Source of the DNA: Acestrorhynchus altus
Taxonomy: Eukaryota; Chordata; Actinopteri; Characiformes; Acestrorhynchidae
Direction of reading: 5' to 3'
Length of the DNA stretch: 64,000 nucleotides
Assembly (NCBI GenBank): GCA_034509495.1
Contig: CM067515.1
Coordinates: 13,520,705 to 13,584,704, forward strand
Shown one piece after another: positions 55,301 through 64,000 of the stretch (positions are counted from its first letter, which is position 1; the number at the start of each line of letters is the position of its first letter). The position numbers and the translations under genes were made by a program. The notes below the pieces were generated by a model. It did no database searches. It was not told where the DNA came from and was given only the letters and a program-made list of their open reading frames with translations.

Positions 55301-56802
55301 GCTAAGCAGCAGGCTAAACAACAAGCTAAAGAGCAGGCAAAGAAAGCTAAAGGTACCTCAGGACTCAGAATAACCAGTACAGTATGTTGTTTGGGGAAAT
55401 TTGTATAAACATGTTCTCCCTTTTCTTTCAGAGGAGCGTAAAAAAGCCAAACAGAACTATCAAGAGTCCCTGCAGGATGTCAGTACTGTTAGGCAGCAAA
55501 TTGTTGTAAGTAGCCCTCAGCTGCATAAAAGGCTCATATATGAGCAAAGCAAATTAGCCTTGTGTATCGTGTGTGATCAGGTTTATAACCAGTCAGTTTA
55601 CATACAATCTGAAATGCATTGTTTATATGTAACATCAAAAAAAGTTTATTTTTGAAGGACAGAATGAATATACATGCTTTCTTGATGAGACCCTTGCTGT
55701 AAAATGTAGGAGGTACAATTTGAATGAACCTTCAAGAAACCCTTTTCCTTTTTCAAGAAACAGTTTTAAATTTAAACCTCCAATGGTTCCTCAAGCATCT
55801 TGTACTTTAAACAATGTAGAGCATGATACTACCACTGCCATTGTTTACAATTGGTACAGTGGTCTTTTATCCATAGGGTCATTCGATGTCAATTCAACCA
55901 AAATCTGATTAGCTTCTATTTTTGTTAGAATCTGTTCATATTTTCATCCATTTGTATTCCAGCATGTTTCATTGGAGAAAGAAGTTACCTGTTTCACTTG
56001 TATTTCCTTTTTAATCATGTTCATATCGATGTCTCTAGGAACTGAAGCAAGGAGGGCAGAAGAGAGAGAGGTTTGCCAGTGAAACTGGTGATGAAACCCT
56101 TAAGCGAAACAAAAAAGTCATGAAAACTGATAAAGGGGTGTCTGCTGCAGTTGAGTCTCCTGCACCTTCTAAGAAGAAGCAGAAGAAAGAGACTAAAGAT
56201 GCTACACAGTCCGAGCCTTCTACCTTTACACCTTTTGACTACAGCCAGTCAGATTTCAAAGTTTTTGCTGGTATGATTACAGATTTTTCTGGAGAAAAAA
56301 AAATCTCAATGTAGAACATTCCTTTCAGATGTGTATTATTTTATGTGGGATGTGTGTTAATGTGCTTTGTTTTTCAGGGGGTAAATCCAAGGACTCCAAA
56401 CAGTTTGACCCAAACAGACAGTCTGAATTCAGACGTAAGGTAAGTTAAAATGAATGCTTTGTTATTATGCTGCAGATTGTAGTTGAATATTTAATGCAGA
56501 TCTAATGTATTTGTGTTTATATAAATACTGCAGTTAATAAGATGGCTATGAAATGAAAATATTTATTAATTCACAGAAAAACCAGAAAGGACACAAGCAC
56601 AATGCTGGGGGCAGGAGCATGTCTTACCTGCCTGAAACATCAAACAGGTAATAAAATTACTCCCTTCTTTTTGTCAGACTTTTTATATATTGATATGCTT
56701 TCATTATTTGTTGTTATTGTTGTTGATGCTATTTTATCATTTATTTTATTTTATTTTTTATACATTTCCAGAGGATTTCGCCACAACTGGCCCAATAGAT
56801 AG
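43348..56802 (+). CDS. exosc10: Exosome component 10 (Rrp6 / PM-Scl100), complete, 883 aa
   Basis: Nuclear exosome 3'-5' exoribonuclease for rRNA, snoRNA and pervasive transcript processing. Exons: 43348-43440, 43518-43654, 44169-44292, 45320-45421, 45917-46070, 46981-47089, 47206-47281, 47421-47531, 47728-47871, 48205-48395, 48490-48646, 50724-50872, 50971-51021, 51232-51343, 51571-51618, 52393-52468, 52948-53027, 54131-54223, 54310-54378, 55247-55352, 55432-55505, 56039-56270, 56378-56439, 56577-56647, 56772-56802. They sum to 2652 nt, in frame (human 885 aa). PMC2NT region about residues 30-130. DEDD-Y nuclease: D300 and E302 (AVDLE), D358 (GADSD), Y423 and D427 (YAQAD). HRDC about 490-570 (NSQQLFAFRLLYGWRD). 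Basic Lys-rich C-terminus with QSDFKVFAG, ending RGFRHNWPNR. The start follows TAATG in a CpG-rich first exon and gives human-like length. Confidence 0.97.
43643..43742 (+). repeat. 50-bp tandem duplication spanning the exosc10 exon 2 splice donor
   Basis: Two adjacent 50-bp copies (43643-43692, 43693-43742) differ at only 3 positions. Each contains CTCCTCCACTGGTGAGACTG, so the real donor (GT at 43655) has an identical twin at 43705. Use of the distal donor adds 50 nt and places a TGA immediately after the junction (CAC TGG TGA). Confidence 0.95.
44895..45020 (+). repeat. Fragment of a common teleost repeat
   Basis: GTGCCCTTGAGCAAGGCACT followed by TAACTCCCTAGCTGCTCCCT and GGGC resembles a very abundant fish SINE/LINE segment. 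In exosc10 intron 3 (44293-45319), which otherwise shows nothing. Confidence 0.55.
45874..45912 (+). repeat. (TTTC)n(TTTA)n microsatellite forming an exosc10 acceptor tract
   Basis: CTTT repeats change to ATTT repeats directly before the acceptor ATGTAG of exon 45917-46070. Confidence 0.9.
46300..46810 (+). pseudogene. DDE transposase C-terminal remnant
   Basis: The 179-codon frame 46267-46806 contains IDWPSQASDTSPIQNIWDFV, a decayed DWPARSPDLxPIExxWD motif of Tc1/mariner-type transposases (the final catalytic Glu is replaced by Gln). The N-terminal two thirds are not recognisable. It lies in exosc10 intron 5. Confidence 0.7.
48690..49650 (-). pseudogene. LINE reverse-transcriptase remnant, antisense
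   Basis: On the minus strand, 48824-49159 encodes an RT-like stretch: GMVVPPFKGNQRMYSNYRGI, then TCLSFPGKVYTGVLEKRV, then KPQTQEEQCGLPLGQGTLDQ and LFTFVGVLEG. This is the usual fish non-LTR RT block preceding the catalytic domain. The flanking sequence to 49650 carries decayed endonuclease-side sequence. It is inserted antisense in exosc10 intron 11. Confidence 0.8.
49660..49945. repeat. Second retroelement-like repeat (TTTATTTTACCAGGT...)
   Basis: CTTTATTTTACCAGGTCGAT followed by CCCTGTTGAGACACAATGAT and CTCTTTTGCAA resembles a common teleost repeat end. No open frame. The remainder of the intron up to 50723 shows nothing. Confidence 0.55.
51655..52310. mobile_element. Long-TIR palindromic MITE (about 650 bp)
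   Basis: The left arm at about 51668-51713 (CCACCTCCTTGTTTCTGCAT, then TCACTGTCAATTTTATTAGC) pairs with the right arm at about 52240-52288 (GGAGCTGATAAAATGGACAG, then TGAATGTAGAAACAATGTGG). Internal segments such as ACACTGCAGTGATACTGACA and AACCATTGAACAGTGTGAAA are typical of a widespread otophysan family. It fills nearly all of exosc10 intron 15. Confidence 0.82.
52587..52715 (+). CDS. Candidate cassette exon encoding an eIF4E-binding motif, inside exosc10 intron 16
   Basis: The intron between exons 52393-52468 and 52948-53027 contains a 129-bp (43-codon) open segment. It is bounded by a pyrimidine-rich stretch plus CAAG acceptor and an ACAG|GTGGGT donor. Both ends are phase 1, matching the flanking exons, so inclusion or skipping keeps frame (926 or 883 aa). 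The peptide contains KRLKYSREKLLFLRNSLYS, a canonical Y-x4-L-L eIF4E-binding motif, followed by NQNPSVPIPPEI. The Pro 18 residues after the Tyr sits where 4E-T and C8orf88-type proteins have one, and RNS at +9 to +11 resembles 4E-BPs. It is not part of the exosc10 protein I know from human, whose exon count matches without it. Alternatives: a stray exon of a separate 4E-binding gene, or chance. Confidence 0.4.
53246..53873. mobile_element. TAGGGGTGTAATGGTACAC hAT-like MITE
   Basis: Left terminus TTAGGGGTGTAATGGTACAC and right terminus GTGTGCTATTACACCCCTAC form imperfect inverted repeats around about 630 bp of non-coding DNA in exosc10 intron 17. Confidence 0.75.
54785..55095 (+). repeat. Teleost SINE copy
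   Basis: AAATCCCGGGTCATGCTAAG, TCCGAGAGCAAAATTGGCTG, CGCTCTCTCC and CTGGCTTCATGTTTATCAGA appear in the same order as in the 27185-27560 copy, so it is the same family. In exosc10 intron 54379-55246. Confidence 0.7.
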
Positions 56803-56919
56803 AAATCTTCGTTGGATATTTCTTTGTAAAGGACCATCTCCTCTCTAAATCTGTTTTCTTTCCTTTTTATGTGTGGGTCATTTTATCAATACTGTATTAT
56901 ACATTTTGAAAGACCTTTC

Positions 56920-56925
56920 ATTAAA
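56920..56925 (+). terminator. exosc10: exosc10 polyadenylation signal (ATTAAA)
   Basis: ATTAAA 118 bp after the exosc10 stop, followed by a TGTTCTGTGTTTCTTC GT-rich element. An AATAAA at about 57016 could serve as an alternative. Confidence 0.6.
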
Positions 56926-56939
56926 TTGAAATTTTAAAT

Positions 56940-58330
56940 GTTCTGTGTTTCTTCTGAATTTTCTTTGAGGTGGTTGCAAAGGCAGATTACCATGGTAATG
57001 TTTTTTAGAGTGTAGAATAAAGGGATTTAGTAATGCATGTTCAAACTTAAAATTAATTGGGTTTATTTGCCAGTGGCAGGTCATTTATACATTTAAAAAT
57101 GTCCATTTATAACATTTATAAAACAGTTGCTAAGCATCATTATACTTAATTACAATACATTATAATACGTTAAATCCACATCACCTCAGGGAGGGTATTA
57201 TTGTTTCTTTGTGTTTATGTATATATTAAAGAATTTGAAAGAATCATTGCATTGCTTGGTAGAACAGATGACCATTGTTGCACTTTAATCCAATTTCATG
57301 GTTATGTTGTAATATGTGGGGGGAAAACTTAACATCAGTGGCAGTAATATTAGTCTAAAATAATAAAGGATAATCCTTTATTAGGCCCACAGTGGATGGG
57401 GGATGCAGTGTTACAGCAGCATTGTGATAGCAAGGCGGTACAGTATAAACAATATAAAGTCATAAAGATTTATTGTTACTTATTTACAGATAATTTAACA
57501 TTAACTTCTTCAACATGAGGAAATGAAATTTACACATTAAGCTACGGTGGGGCTGGGGGGAAAAATATTTCCAGTAAGTGGGTGATGTTTTATTGGTCTG
57601 TGCTTGCAGTCCTGTATGTGCTCTGTGTGTGTCTGTGTGCACAAGCAAGCAAGCACAGTGGGCCCATATGCACCTTTTGTGATCCTTCCCTTTATGCGTC
57701 CTTATGAAGCCCATCGATGAGGACTGCTATGTATCGGGTTCAGCAGTGCGCTATTACCCTCTGTTCTCTCTTAACAATATTTGACCAATCTGAGAATGTG
57801 GGTTATTGTCTGGCGGTGTGAATTAATTTTATTTTGTGAAATATGTAACTTGCATATTTTCAGGGCAAAGTTTGTAAACGTAATAAAAATGTATATGTAA
57901 CGTTCATGGACTAAAACCATTCGTATTAAGTCATTCTGAAAAATATCCTGCACTTGAAGCTCATATAACATTTAATTCCTAAACTGAACTAGGAGAAATG
58001 ACCCACAGAGACAGTATTACTGCAGATGTTTCACAGATGTTCTGTTTCAGTAGACAAATGAGACTCAAATATTTATTTTGTATAAAATGTAGTGAATGAG
58101 TAAATATTTACATCATAAAAAGGCTGAATAAAGGACAAACTGAGATGGGGAATTCCATTGTAATCACACTGACTACATTCTGATATAATTAGTCTAATCT
58201 GTATTTAAAGATCTTGCTCAGTGGTTGTGTCATCAGGACGGACCCTTTAGGACAGGGGTCTGTGTTTCTGATAAGCTTGTCTATCCTCCCCTTCACCGCT
58301 GTGTCCCTTTGTCCCCCATGAGGACCCGTA
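56940..58330. other. exosc10 to ppih-like spacer; nothing recognised
   Basis: AT-rich sequence without conserved open frames, RNA genes or clear repeats. No spermidine synthase (srm), the human downstream neighbour of EXOSC10, is seen. Confidence 0.6.
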
Positions 58331-58440
58331 GACTTGTCCTCTCTCGCCTGCCGTAGCGGAGCTTTTTGAAACCGCTCTGTTCGCTGTGCTGAAGAGTGTC
58401 TTACTGACCACAGCCTGTAAAACCTGCTCTTATCTCTACA

Positions 58441-58506
58441 ATGAACGTCCAGCCTTCAAACCCCAATAACCCCATTGTGTTCTTTGATGTAACCATTGGG
58501 GGGCAG
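58441..58506 (+). CDS. ppih: First coding exon of a cyclophilin H-type peptidyl-prolyl isomerase (partial)
   Basis: ATG opens a 22-codon frame MNVQPSNPNNPIVFFDVTIG-GQ that ends exactly at a CAG|GTTTGT donor. NPIVFFDVTIGGQ is the N-terminal strand of spliceosomal cyclophilin H (U4/U6-60K associated), and in human PPIH the first exon ends after the same GGQ. A CpG-richer region surrounds it (58320-58740). I cannot find a second exon (expected to begin EVGRMKIELFAD) before the window end, so either a long first intron continues outside or this is an isolated exon. GTTTGT is a non-optimal donor. Confidence 0.7.
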
Positions 58507-58585
58507 GTTTGTGACTCCTATGTTTGTTGAAGTGTTTGAGAACGGTGGAAGAGCATGGTTGGTCAGTCCGGGTCCTGCGTGGACT

Positions 58586-58680
58586 CCGCTCCAGGCTTTA
58601 GCTGCGACCGTCGGAGAGGCTCCGCTAAGGCTCCGTCATAAACACCGTCACCGGGCGGTCGGAGCTAAAGCCTGGAGCGG
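58586..58680. repeat. GC-rich inverted repeat in the ppih-like first intron
   Basis: Left arm 58586-58609 and right arm 58657-58680 are complementary over 24 bp with one mismatch (core CCAGGCTTTAGCT / AGCTAAAGCCTGG). They are separated by a 47-bp GC-rich loop with its own small CGGAG/CTCCG hairpin. Confidence 0.9.
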
Positions 58681-58904
58681 ATGACACTTTACACTGGACC
58701 GGACGGCACTTTAATCTTTACACTGGACCGGGGGATGGGTTTTTATTTTAGCGAGCTTCCTGAATCATGGACTGGTCACTGAGGGTGTGAGGGGAGATTT
58801 AAAGCTTTAAAATGAAAGTAGTCGTGTGATTATAGTATAAGAAGACCATTTTTCACCTGTTCAATGCTTAGTTGAGGGAACTAAACTCTCTCGAATCTGC
58901 TTTT

Positions 58905-59095
58905 ATAAGAGCTGTACGGTAATAAATAGTAAATATCACACAGATAATACAGTTAAAAAGAGCTTTACAGTAACAAATAATACATTTCACACAGATAATA
59001 CTGTTAAAAAGAGCTTTACAGTAACAAATAATACATTTCACACAGATAATACTGTTAAAAAGCGCTTTACGGTAATAATAAATATCACACATATA
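58905..59095. repeat. 51-bp tandem repeat, about 3.7 copies
   Basis: Units with GAGCTTTACAGTAACAAATA and CACAGATAATACTGTTAAAA recur with exact 51-bp spacing (58911, 58962, 59013, 59064). Because 51 is a multiple of three, an artificial repetitive minus-strand open frame results. Confidence 0.93.
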
Positions 59096-62000
59096 TAAAT
59101 GTGAATAAATTACTAATCACAGTAACTTTTAAAGGAAACACTTTAAATGTAATGGATATAAAATATGAGGTTTTCATCAAATCATAAAATGTTTCACAGT
59201 ATTCTGTTTTTTGAGAAGCACTAATGAACTATTTTTATGATCTTCTTGGAGATGCTGAATCATGGCCTCCAGTGATGTAAATTATTCCTTTAAATTTGGT
59301 TCATTATTATTGTTCATTATTATTAAAATGGTTTGCTGTTTATGTGAGGTTGATGCTGAAGATGACAGCGGATGGTTGCGAATGGTTCACCTGTAGATGA
59401 TAATGAATCGATACATGTGACTCCATGAAGCCTTGCTTAAGGAATTGGTTCAGGAATCGGTTTCATTTGGCAGCAGTTTTGAGTAAATTTCCAGTCTCAG
59501 TTTGCAATTGAAAGGTGTTATTCTACACTATGAATAAATAAAAAGTAATGAAATAAATGAATAAGTTAAAGTTATCCCCTCACGATTGTACATCATCATA
59601 TAATAATGATCACATACATTGAAAATACATTCACTAATTCAATTATTGTTTATTATTAGTTCATTATTCTTAGCAAGTTACACATGTCTATATTCTTTTG
59701 ACCACTAGGATTCAGCAATTTGCAGTAAAAATATGGAGAAATGAACCTTTTGGTAACACATTGGCCTGGAAAGTTTCAGTGCTCACCATCACTAGTGATG
59801 TCCCTCTGTCTTGTAAGCAGACGTGGTCGTTTTATGCAGATTCTTTATCTTTCAATTTGTCAACAAATGGCTGTCCACAAGGGAGAACTTAAAGCCTGAT
59901 TCATATGCGCTACAGTGGTGTAAACTAGAAATATACTCCACAGGTCTCTAAAAATCCACAACAAAAATGTTGTACTGAACTTAAAGCTCATGTTATTTTT
60001 TTTGCATTATTTTGCAAATATTTGAAAACTCACCTAAATATTAACAAATTGCATGTAATAACATTCATCCTCAAAAAGGCATGTTTTCAGTGGCCCAGCC
60101 TGTTGAACACACAGTTTTTAGGTGAATATAGACCAACAGTCTTTCTCCATATTATACAGTGTTTTTAAAAGTGAAGGTCACACCAACTTGATTTGGAAAA
60201 ATCTTTGTATCATGCCTGTCCACCCCTGCAGGGGAGGTGGTGATCAGCCTGTTTGTTTTCTTGTGTGAGTTATGAGCTGTCCATGTGTTATGTGATACCT
60301 GTGTTTCTGTGTTGTACAAGAAAGCTGTATTAATGCTTCCATTGCACAATTGGAGACACTTTTAAAGCTGATGATCGAGCTTGATCGAGATAATATGTTC
60401 TGGTGGTCCGTTTTTTCATTTTCCATTTTCGTGTTAGTAGGGGTGGGACTGTGGCATTTTGGTATAAACGGGTATATTGGAGTGACGTGATATTGATTAT
60501 GAAATCAAACATCACAAATGTTGTTAGACAGGAATCTTCTCCTTAATTTAACATGGTTTATTTCTGTGTGTGGATTGTTTCACCATACCATCACCACAGA
60601 ATCTATAGAAAGGGAGCCTGCAGAACTGAAGAATAGCAGAGAACTAATGACAGTACTAGACCAGTTCAGCAGGAACTTGAGACTGGTTTCCCAGGTCATT
60701 GTGTGCTATGTACAATGTATTTGCCTGATGTTTCTGTAACAATTCAACACTTATGTCTACATACTACAGCTCTGGAAATAACTGGAACAAAAAGCTCTGC
60801 ATATTCAGTTACTCTTAAAGATCAAGTTAGTTCTCCCAGCATCAGTTTGGTCTATCAATTGATCGATCTTGTGTGTAGTATACTATAATAGAGATGAAAT
60901 AATGCTGAACCTCAGCTTAGATGGTATCGTGACTGCAGTTGAATAAAACTACTTAAAAACTAATACAATCACATCAAAACCTTACATGCAAAAACACAAA
61001 AATGACAATGCACCAAAAATACTTCTAAACATTCTTTGTGTCTAAATAAATACAAATCCCAAAAGCATCCTAAGGCATCATGGGATTACTCCTATGTCAC
61101 AATACTTTAAAATCACAATTTCTGTCTTTAGTCCCGTATTTTCTGGCAGTTATAAACTGTATTTGACAGATACGTTGCTACTTTTTTATTTCCAAATATT
61201 TTATAGTTTATAATTCATACAGAATTTTCTCAAACAATCACTATGCATTTCAGTTTACAGCATACACACTGAATGTCAATCAGCTCAGCAGTTCAAATGC
61301 TATTCCTGTTGTCAGAAGATTGTTGGTTCTGTTCCCCATTAATTGACACACATTTGTGAGTCCTAGAAGCACAATTGGCCTTGTTCTATCTGACTGGGTG
61401 GGATGGCCCGTCCTTTCCCCAATCACTCAGTGTGATGCTAGTCAGTGTGGGGGCCTGTAAAATACTGTCACATAAGTGGCGGTTAGTGTTCACCTAGAAA
61501 ATCTAAGAACTAAGAACTGGTTAGCTGGATTCATCTGAAAAGGAAGTTAACCTGAACTAGTGTTTTAGATTTTCCATGTTATTAATATTGATGGTTATCA
61601 CACATGTACATTTAATTAATACTGGTATTTGGAGGGTGGGGCAGCAACTGAACAGAGAATCCCAGTAATTTCTTACTATTATCAGCCAGTTGATTCATGG
61701 AGAAAACAATCAGCACATTAATCTATAATGAACATAATTGCTAGCTGGACAAAATAGTTTGAGAGCTCCACTTCTGTGCAGCTTTCTTATTTTCTTGTTT
61801 TAAAAGGGGAGACTTTTCTTTAGTAAATGTCTTTTTTTGACTGTAGTAAAATGTTCAATCACACCAAAAGGGTCACTGTAACTAACAATAACAAAAAAGA
61901 ATTAGAATTATTGTGAAATATATGGGCAATGTGGACAAATTTTATCCCAAAATATTTTAGCTGAAATGGTGATATACAATATTATAAATCCTGAAAAATA

Positions 62001-62460
62001 CAATGTGAAAAAATTAGGACACCTCATGAAACCCTTCTCTCAGTTTTACTGCATTTAAACATATTGAAAAATGATCTTCATTTCTTCTTTAGTGACCACC
62101 AAGTCTAAAGCCCCCTCCGTAGTGTGTACATAAGAGCACAAATGGGAGCAGAGGGTGGACAAAGTAAAGGAGGGGCTGTGAGCAGGAGGTAGAGCAGAGC
62201 AAGAACATAAATTACACCTTAGTTTACATTTTACTGACATATTATACTGTTATTGTCTGGAGAGCTATAGCGTGACTGGACAAGGTAAAATATTGGCGAT
62301 GTTGATTCTTATGTAAACAAAGCAGTAAGTGTACACAATGGGCAATATTGAGGTCAGATAATAATTGAGGTCATGTTCATATATTGTATTTCTTCATTAG
62401 TCTGTAAGATGATGGGCCTCTTACTTTGGTGTAATTGTCATTTGGAAGCAGATTTTTAAA
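59096..62460. other. Region with no recognised gene
   Basis: AT-rich non-coding sequence. 61280-61470 holds a diverged SINE relative (AGCACAATTGGCC, CAATCACTCAGTGTGATGCT). Nothing else is supported. If the ppih-like gene is real, this is its first intron. Confidence 0.55.
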
Positions 62461-62464
62461 TGGG

Positions 62465-63160
62465 ATATGATGGGATAGGATAGAACTTTATTGATACCTT
62501 GGGAGGGTTCCCTCAGTGAAATTAAGGTTCCAGTAGCAGCATCAGTACAGTACAGAAAAGGGTAGAAAGAGATAATAGTTTATAAACACTATATAAATAT
62601 AAAGAATATATAATACCGAGACTATATTACAATATACAATATAGATATAAACAGTGCATGAGAGATGAGTCCTGTAGGAGGGGTTATTGCACATTAATAT
62701 TGCACTTTTATTATTATTATTATTTTATTATTGAACTGTTTATTACACCAAGTCCAGTTGTGTTGTGGTGGTCGGGTTGCAGGTTGCAGGTTACTGGTTA
62801 CTGGTTCCTAATCATGTATCAGTGCTGTTCACTTCTGTCTTCTTGTCTTGTTCTAGTTTCTATCATGTGCTCCTAAGCACATGGATTGTTTGTTTTGTCC
62901 TTGTCTCCTCCCTTGCTCCGCCCCTTACCATCTGTGTCTCATTTGTGGCCCCTTTTGTTAGTTCCAGTCAGTTTTCTCAGTGTGTTTGGTTTGTAAGTGC
63001 TTTGTGTTTATTATTAAATATTCAACCCCAGCATTTGCCATCAAATCCTCTGTCCTCCTGTTACCACTCCTCCTCCCCCCAGAGAGGAGCTGTACAGTCT
63101 GATGGCGTGTGGGACAAAAGAGTTTTTAAGTCTATTGGTGTCGAAGTTCATCTTACTAGG
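62465..63160 (+). repeat. Teleost retroelement-like repeat, interrupted
   Basis: The left part 62465-62710 (AACTTTATTGATACCTTGGG, AGTGAAATTAAGGTTCCAGT, TTATTGCACATTAATATTGC) and right part 63075-63160 (GAGCTGTACAGTCTGATGGC, GGGACAAAAGAGTTTTTAAG) belong to one common fish repeat. They are separated by about 360 bp of other sequence (62710-63070), likely a later insertion. Confidence 0.6.
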
Positions 63161-63604
63161 TGGGTGGAGTGGGTTGTTGGACAATCTCGTTAATCTTTTG
63201 TTTCTGTTTTTTCTGCACAAATTCTCTTTTGCAGAATAAAGTGAACCATTGAGAAAAGAAAATTGGGAAAATATCAAAATATAAGGAGGAACGTGAGACT
63301 TTTTTGTCAGTATTTTTACACCAGGACTTCTGTTTAGTGAAGAAGAACAATATTTACCATACATACACTCATTCATTAGGACTTTTTTTTTAAGACTGTA
63401 GCTTGAAGGAATCGAGAAAGATTTCAGGCATCACCTTTATTGGTACCTTTTTTGTGAAACCTCTACAGTTTCTACAGTAAAGTATAATAACAATGTGCTC
63501 AGTATCCTGTGCTTCTGCCACAGTTCTTCACATTCAAGTCCTATCAGAAGCTCCTTGTATGGATATTGCAGAAATGTAATATCAAAACTATATATAACTA
63601 ATAT

Positions 63605-63787
63605 TATATATATATATAAATTAGGACTGCCCATGAAATATGAATGTGCGCATGGGGGTGGAGAGGAGCAAAGCAAAATAGAGGACCTGAGAGCAGGGGC
63701 GGAGCTGAGTGAGGGAGCAGAAGCCCATTTCCCGCACTTTTTATATCCAAATATCAATATAAATACCAATATATTGCCCAGCTCTAC
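63605..63787. mobile_element. GGGCTGGGCAATAT-type MITE, inverted orientation
   Basis: The right end ATATTGCCCAGCTCTACT is the complement of the left end of the 34683 copy. The left end is TTAGGACTGCCCATGAAATA. GC-rich interior (GAGCAGGGGCGGAGCTGAG). Confidence 0.65.
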
Positions 63788-64000
63788 TCGGGAGCTTATA
63801 GCTGGAACTGTAAGTCATTAATGTCCTCCTTGTAAGTGAGAAAACCCAATTTTACTGTTTTCCTCTTGGGTCATTTTGATTGCTCCTCAATTTTTATTCA
63901 GAATAACAAAATTGGACAAAAGATCAACATTTAGATACTTCTTAGCAATAATCATCACACATATTCACATTTATTAGGTCCTTTGTCAGGGTCTTTAGGT

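Noticed and set aside
58868..59092. Minus-strand frame with 17-residue repeats (KALFNSIICVKCIICYC)
   Set aside because: Direct result of a 51-bp tandem repeat, a multiple of three, with AT-rich non-coding sequence. No start context or family match.
62765..63193. 142-codon hydrophobic frame
   Set aside because: Falls across a repeat-derived region (62465-63160) with pyrimidine-rich bias and no conserved motif.
56940..64000. srm (spermidine synthase), the human neighbour downstream of EXOSC10
   Set aside because: No spermidine synthase exons seen on either strand.

Overview
This is a vertebrate nuclear window, almost certainly from a teleost fish. It shows multi-exon genes with GT-AG introns, AT-rich introns crowded with microsatellites, and many Tc1/mariner fossils and MITEs. 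Several repeat families (the SINE ending in a TTGGGTAATTGGC-type tail, the TATATGGACAAAAGTATTGGG element, and a long-TIR GGAGCTGATAAAATGG palindromic MITE) are ones I associate with otophysan fish (characins, catfish, electric fish). The order level is a guess; the teleost call is firm.

Layout, all genes on the + strand. (1) 1-39450: 3' part of mtor (TOR kinase). 28 coding exons encode 1045 residues plus stop, equivalent to human residues about 1491-2549: the rest of the FAT domain, the FRB (rapamycin-binding) domain, the kinase domain, the negative regulatory region and FATC. The exons concatenate in frame. (2) 39450-43347: spacer with a Tc1 fossil and low-complexity DNA, ending in three CTCF-like motifs at an exact 23-bp period just upstream of the next gene. 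(3) 43348-56930: complete exosc10 (nuclear exosome 3'-5' exonuclease, Rrp6/PM-Scl100). 25 exons give 883 aa, in frame from ATG to stop. (4) 58441-58506: a single exon matching the first coding exon of a cyclophilin H-type peptidyl-prolyl isomerase (ppih); no further exons are visible before the window ends. The mtor then exosc10 tandem order matches the human chromosome 1p36 arrangement as I know it.

The most unusual signal lies in exosc10 intron 16 (52587-52715). It is an open, phase-compatible 43-codon exon candidate that is absent from the conserved exosc10 reading frame. It encodes a canonical eIF4E-binding motif (Y-x4-L-L) with 4E-BP/4E-T/C8orf88-like flanks. If spliced in, it would put a cap-binding-protein docking module into a nuclear exosome nuclease, directly beside the gene for the kinase that controls 4E-BPs. 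If not, it may be a stray exon of a separate 4E-binding gene. Other points of interest are a recursive-splice-like junction at the FRB exon, a GC-AG intron in the kinase domain, a 50-bp tandem duplication copying the exosc10 exon 2 splice donor, microsatellites serving as splice acceptor tracts, and nested MITEs.
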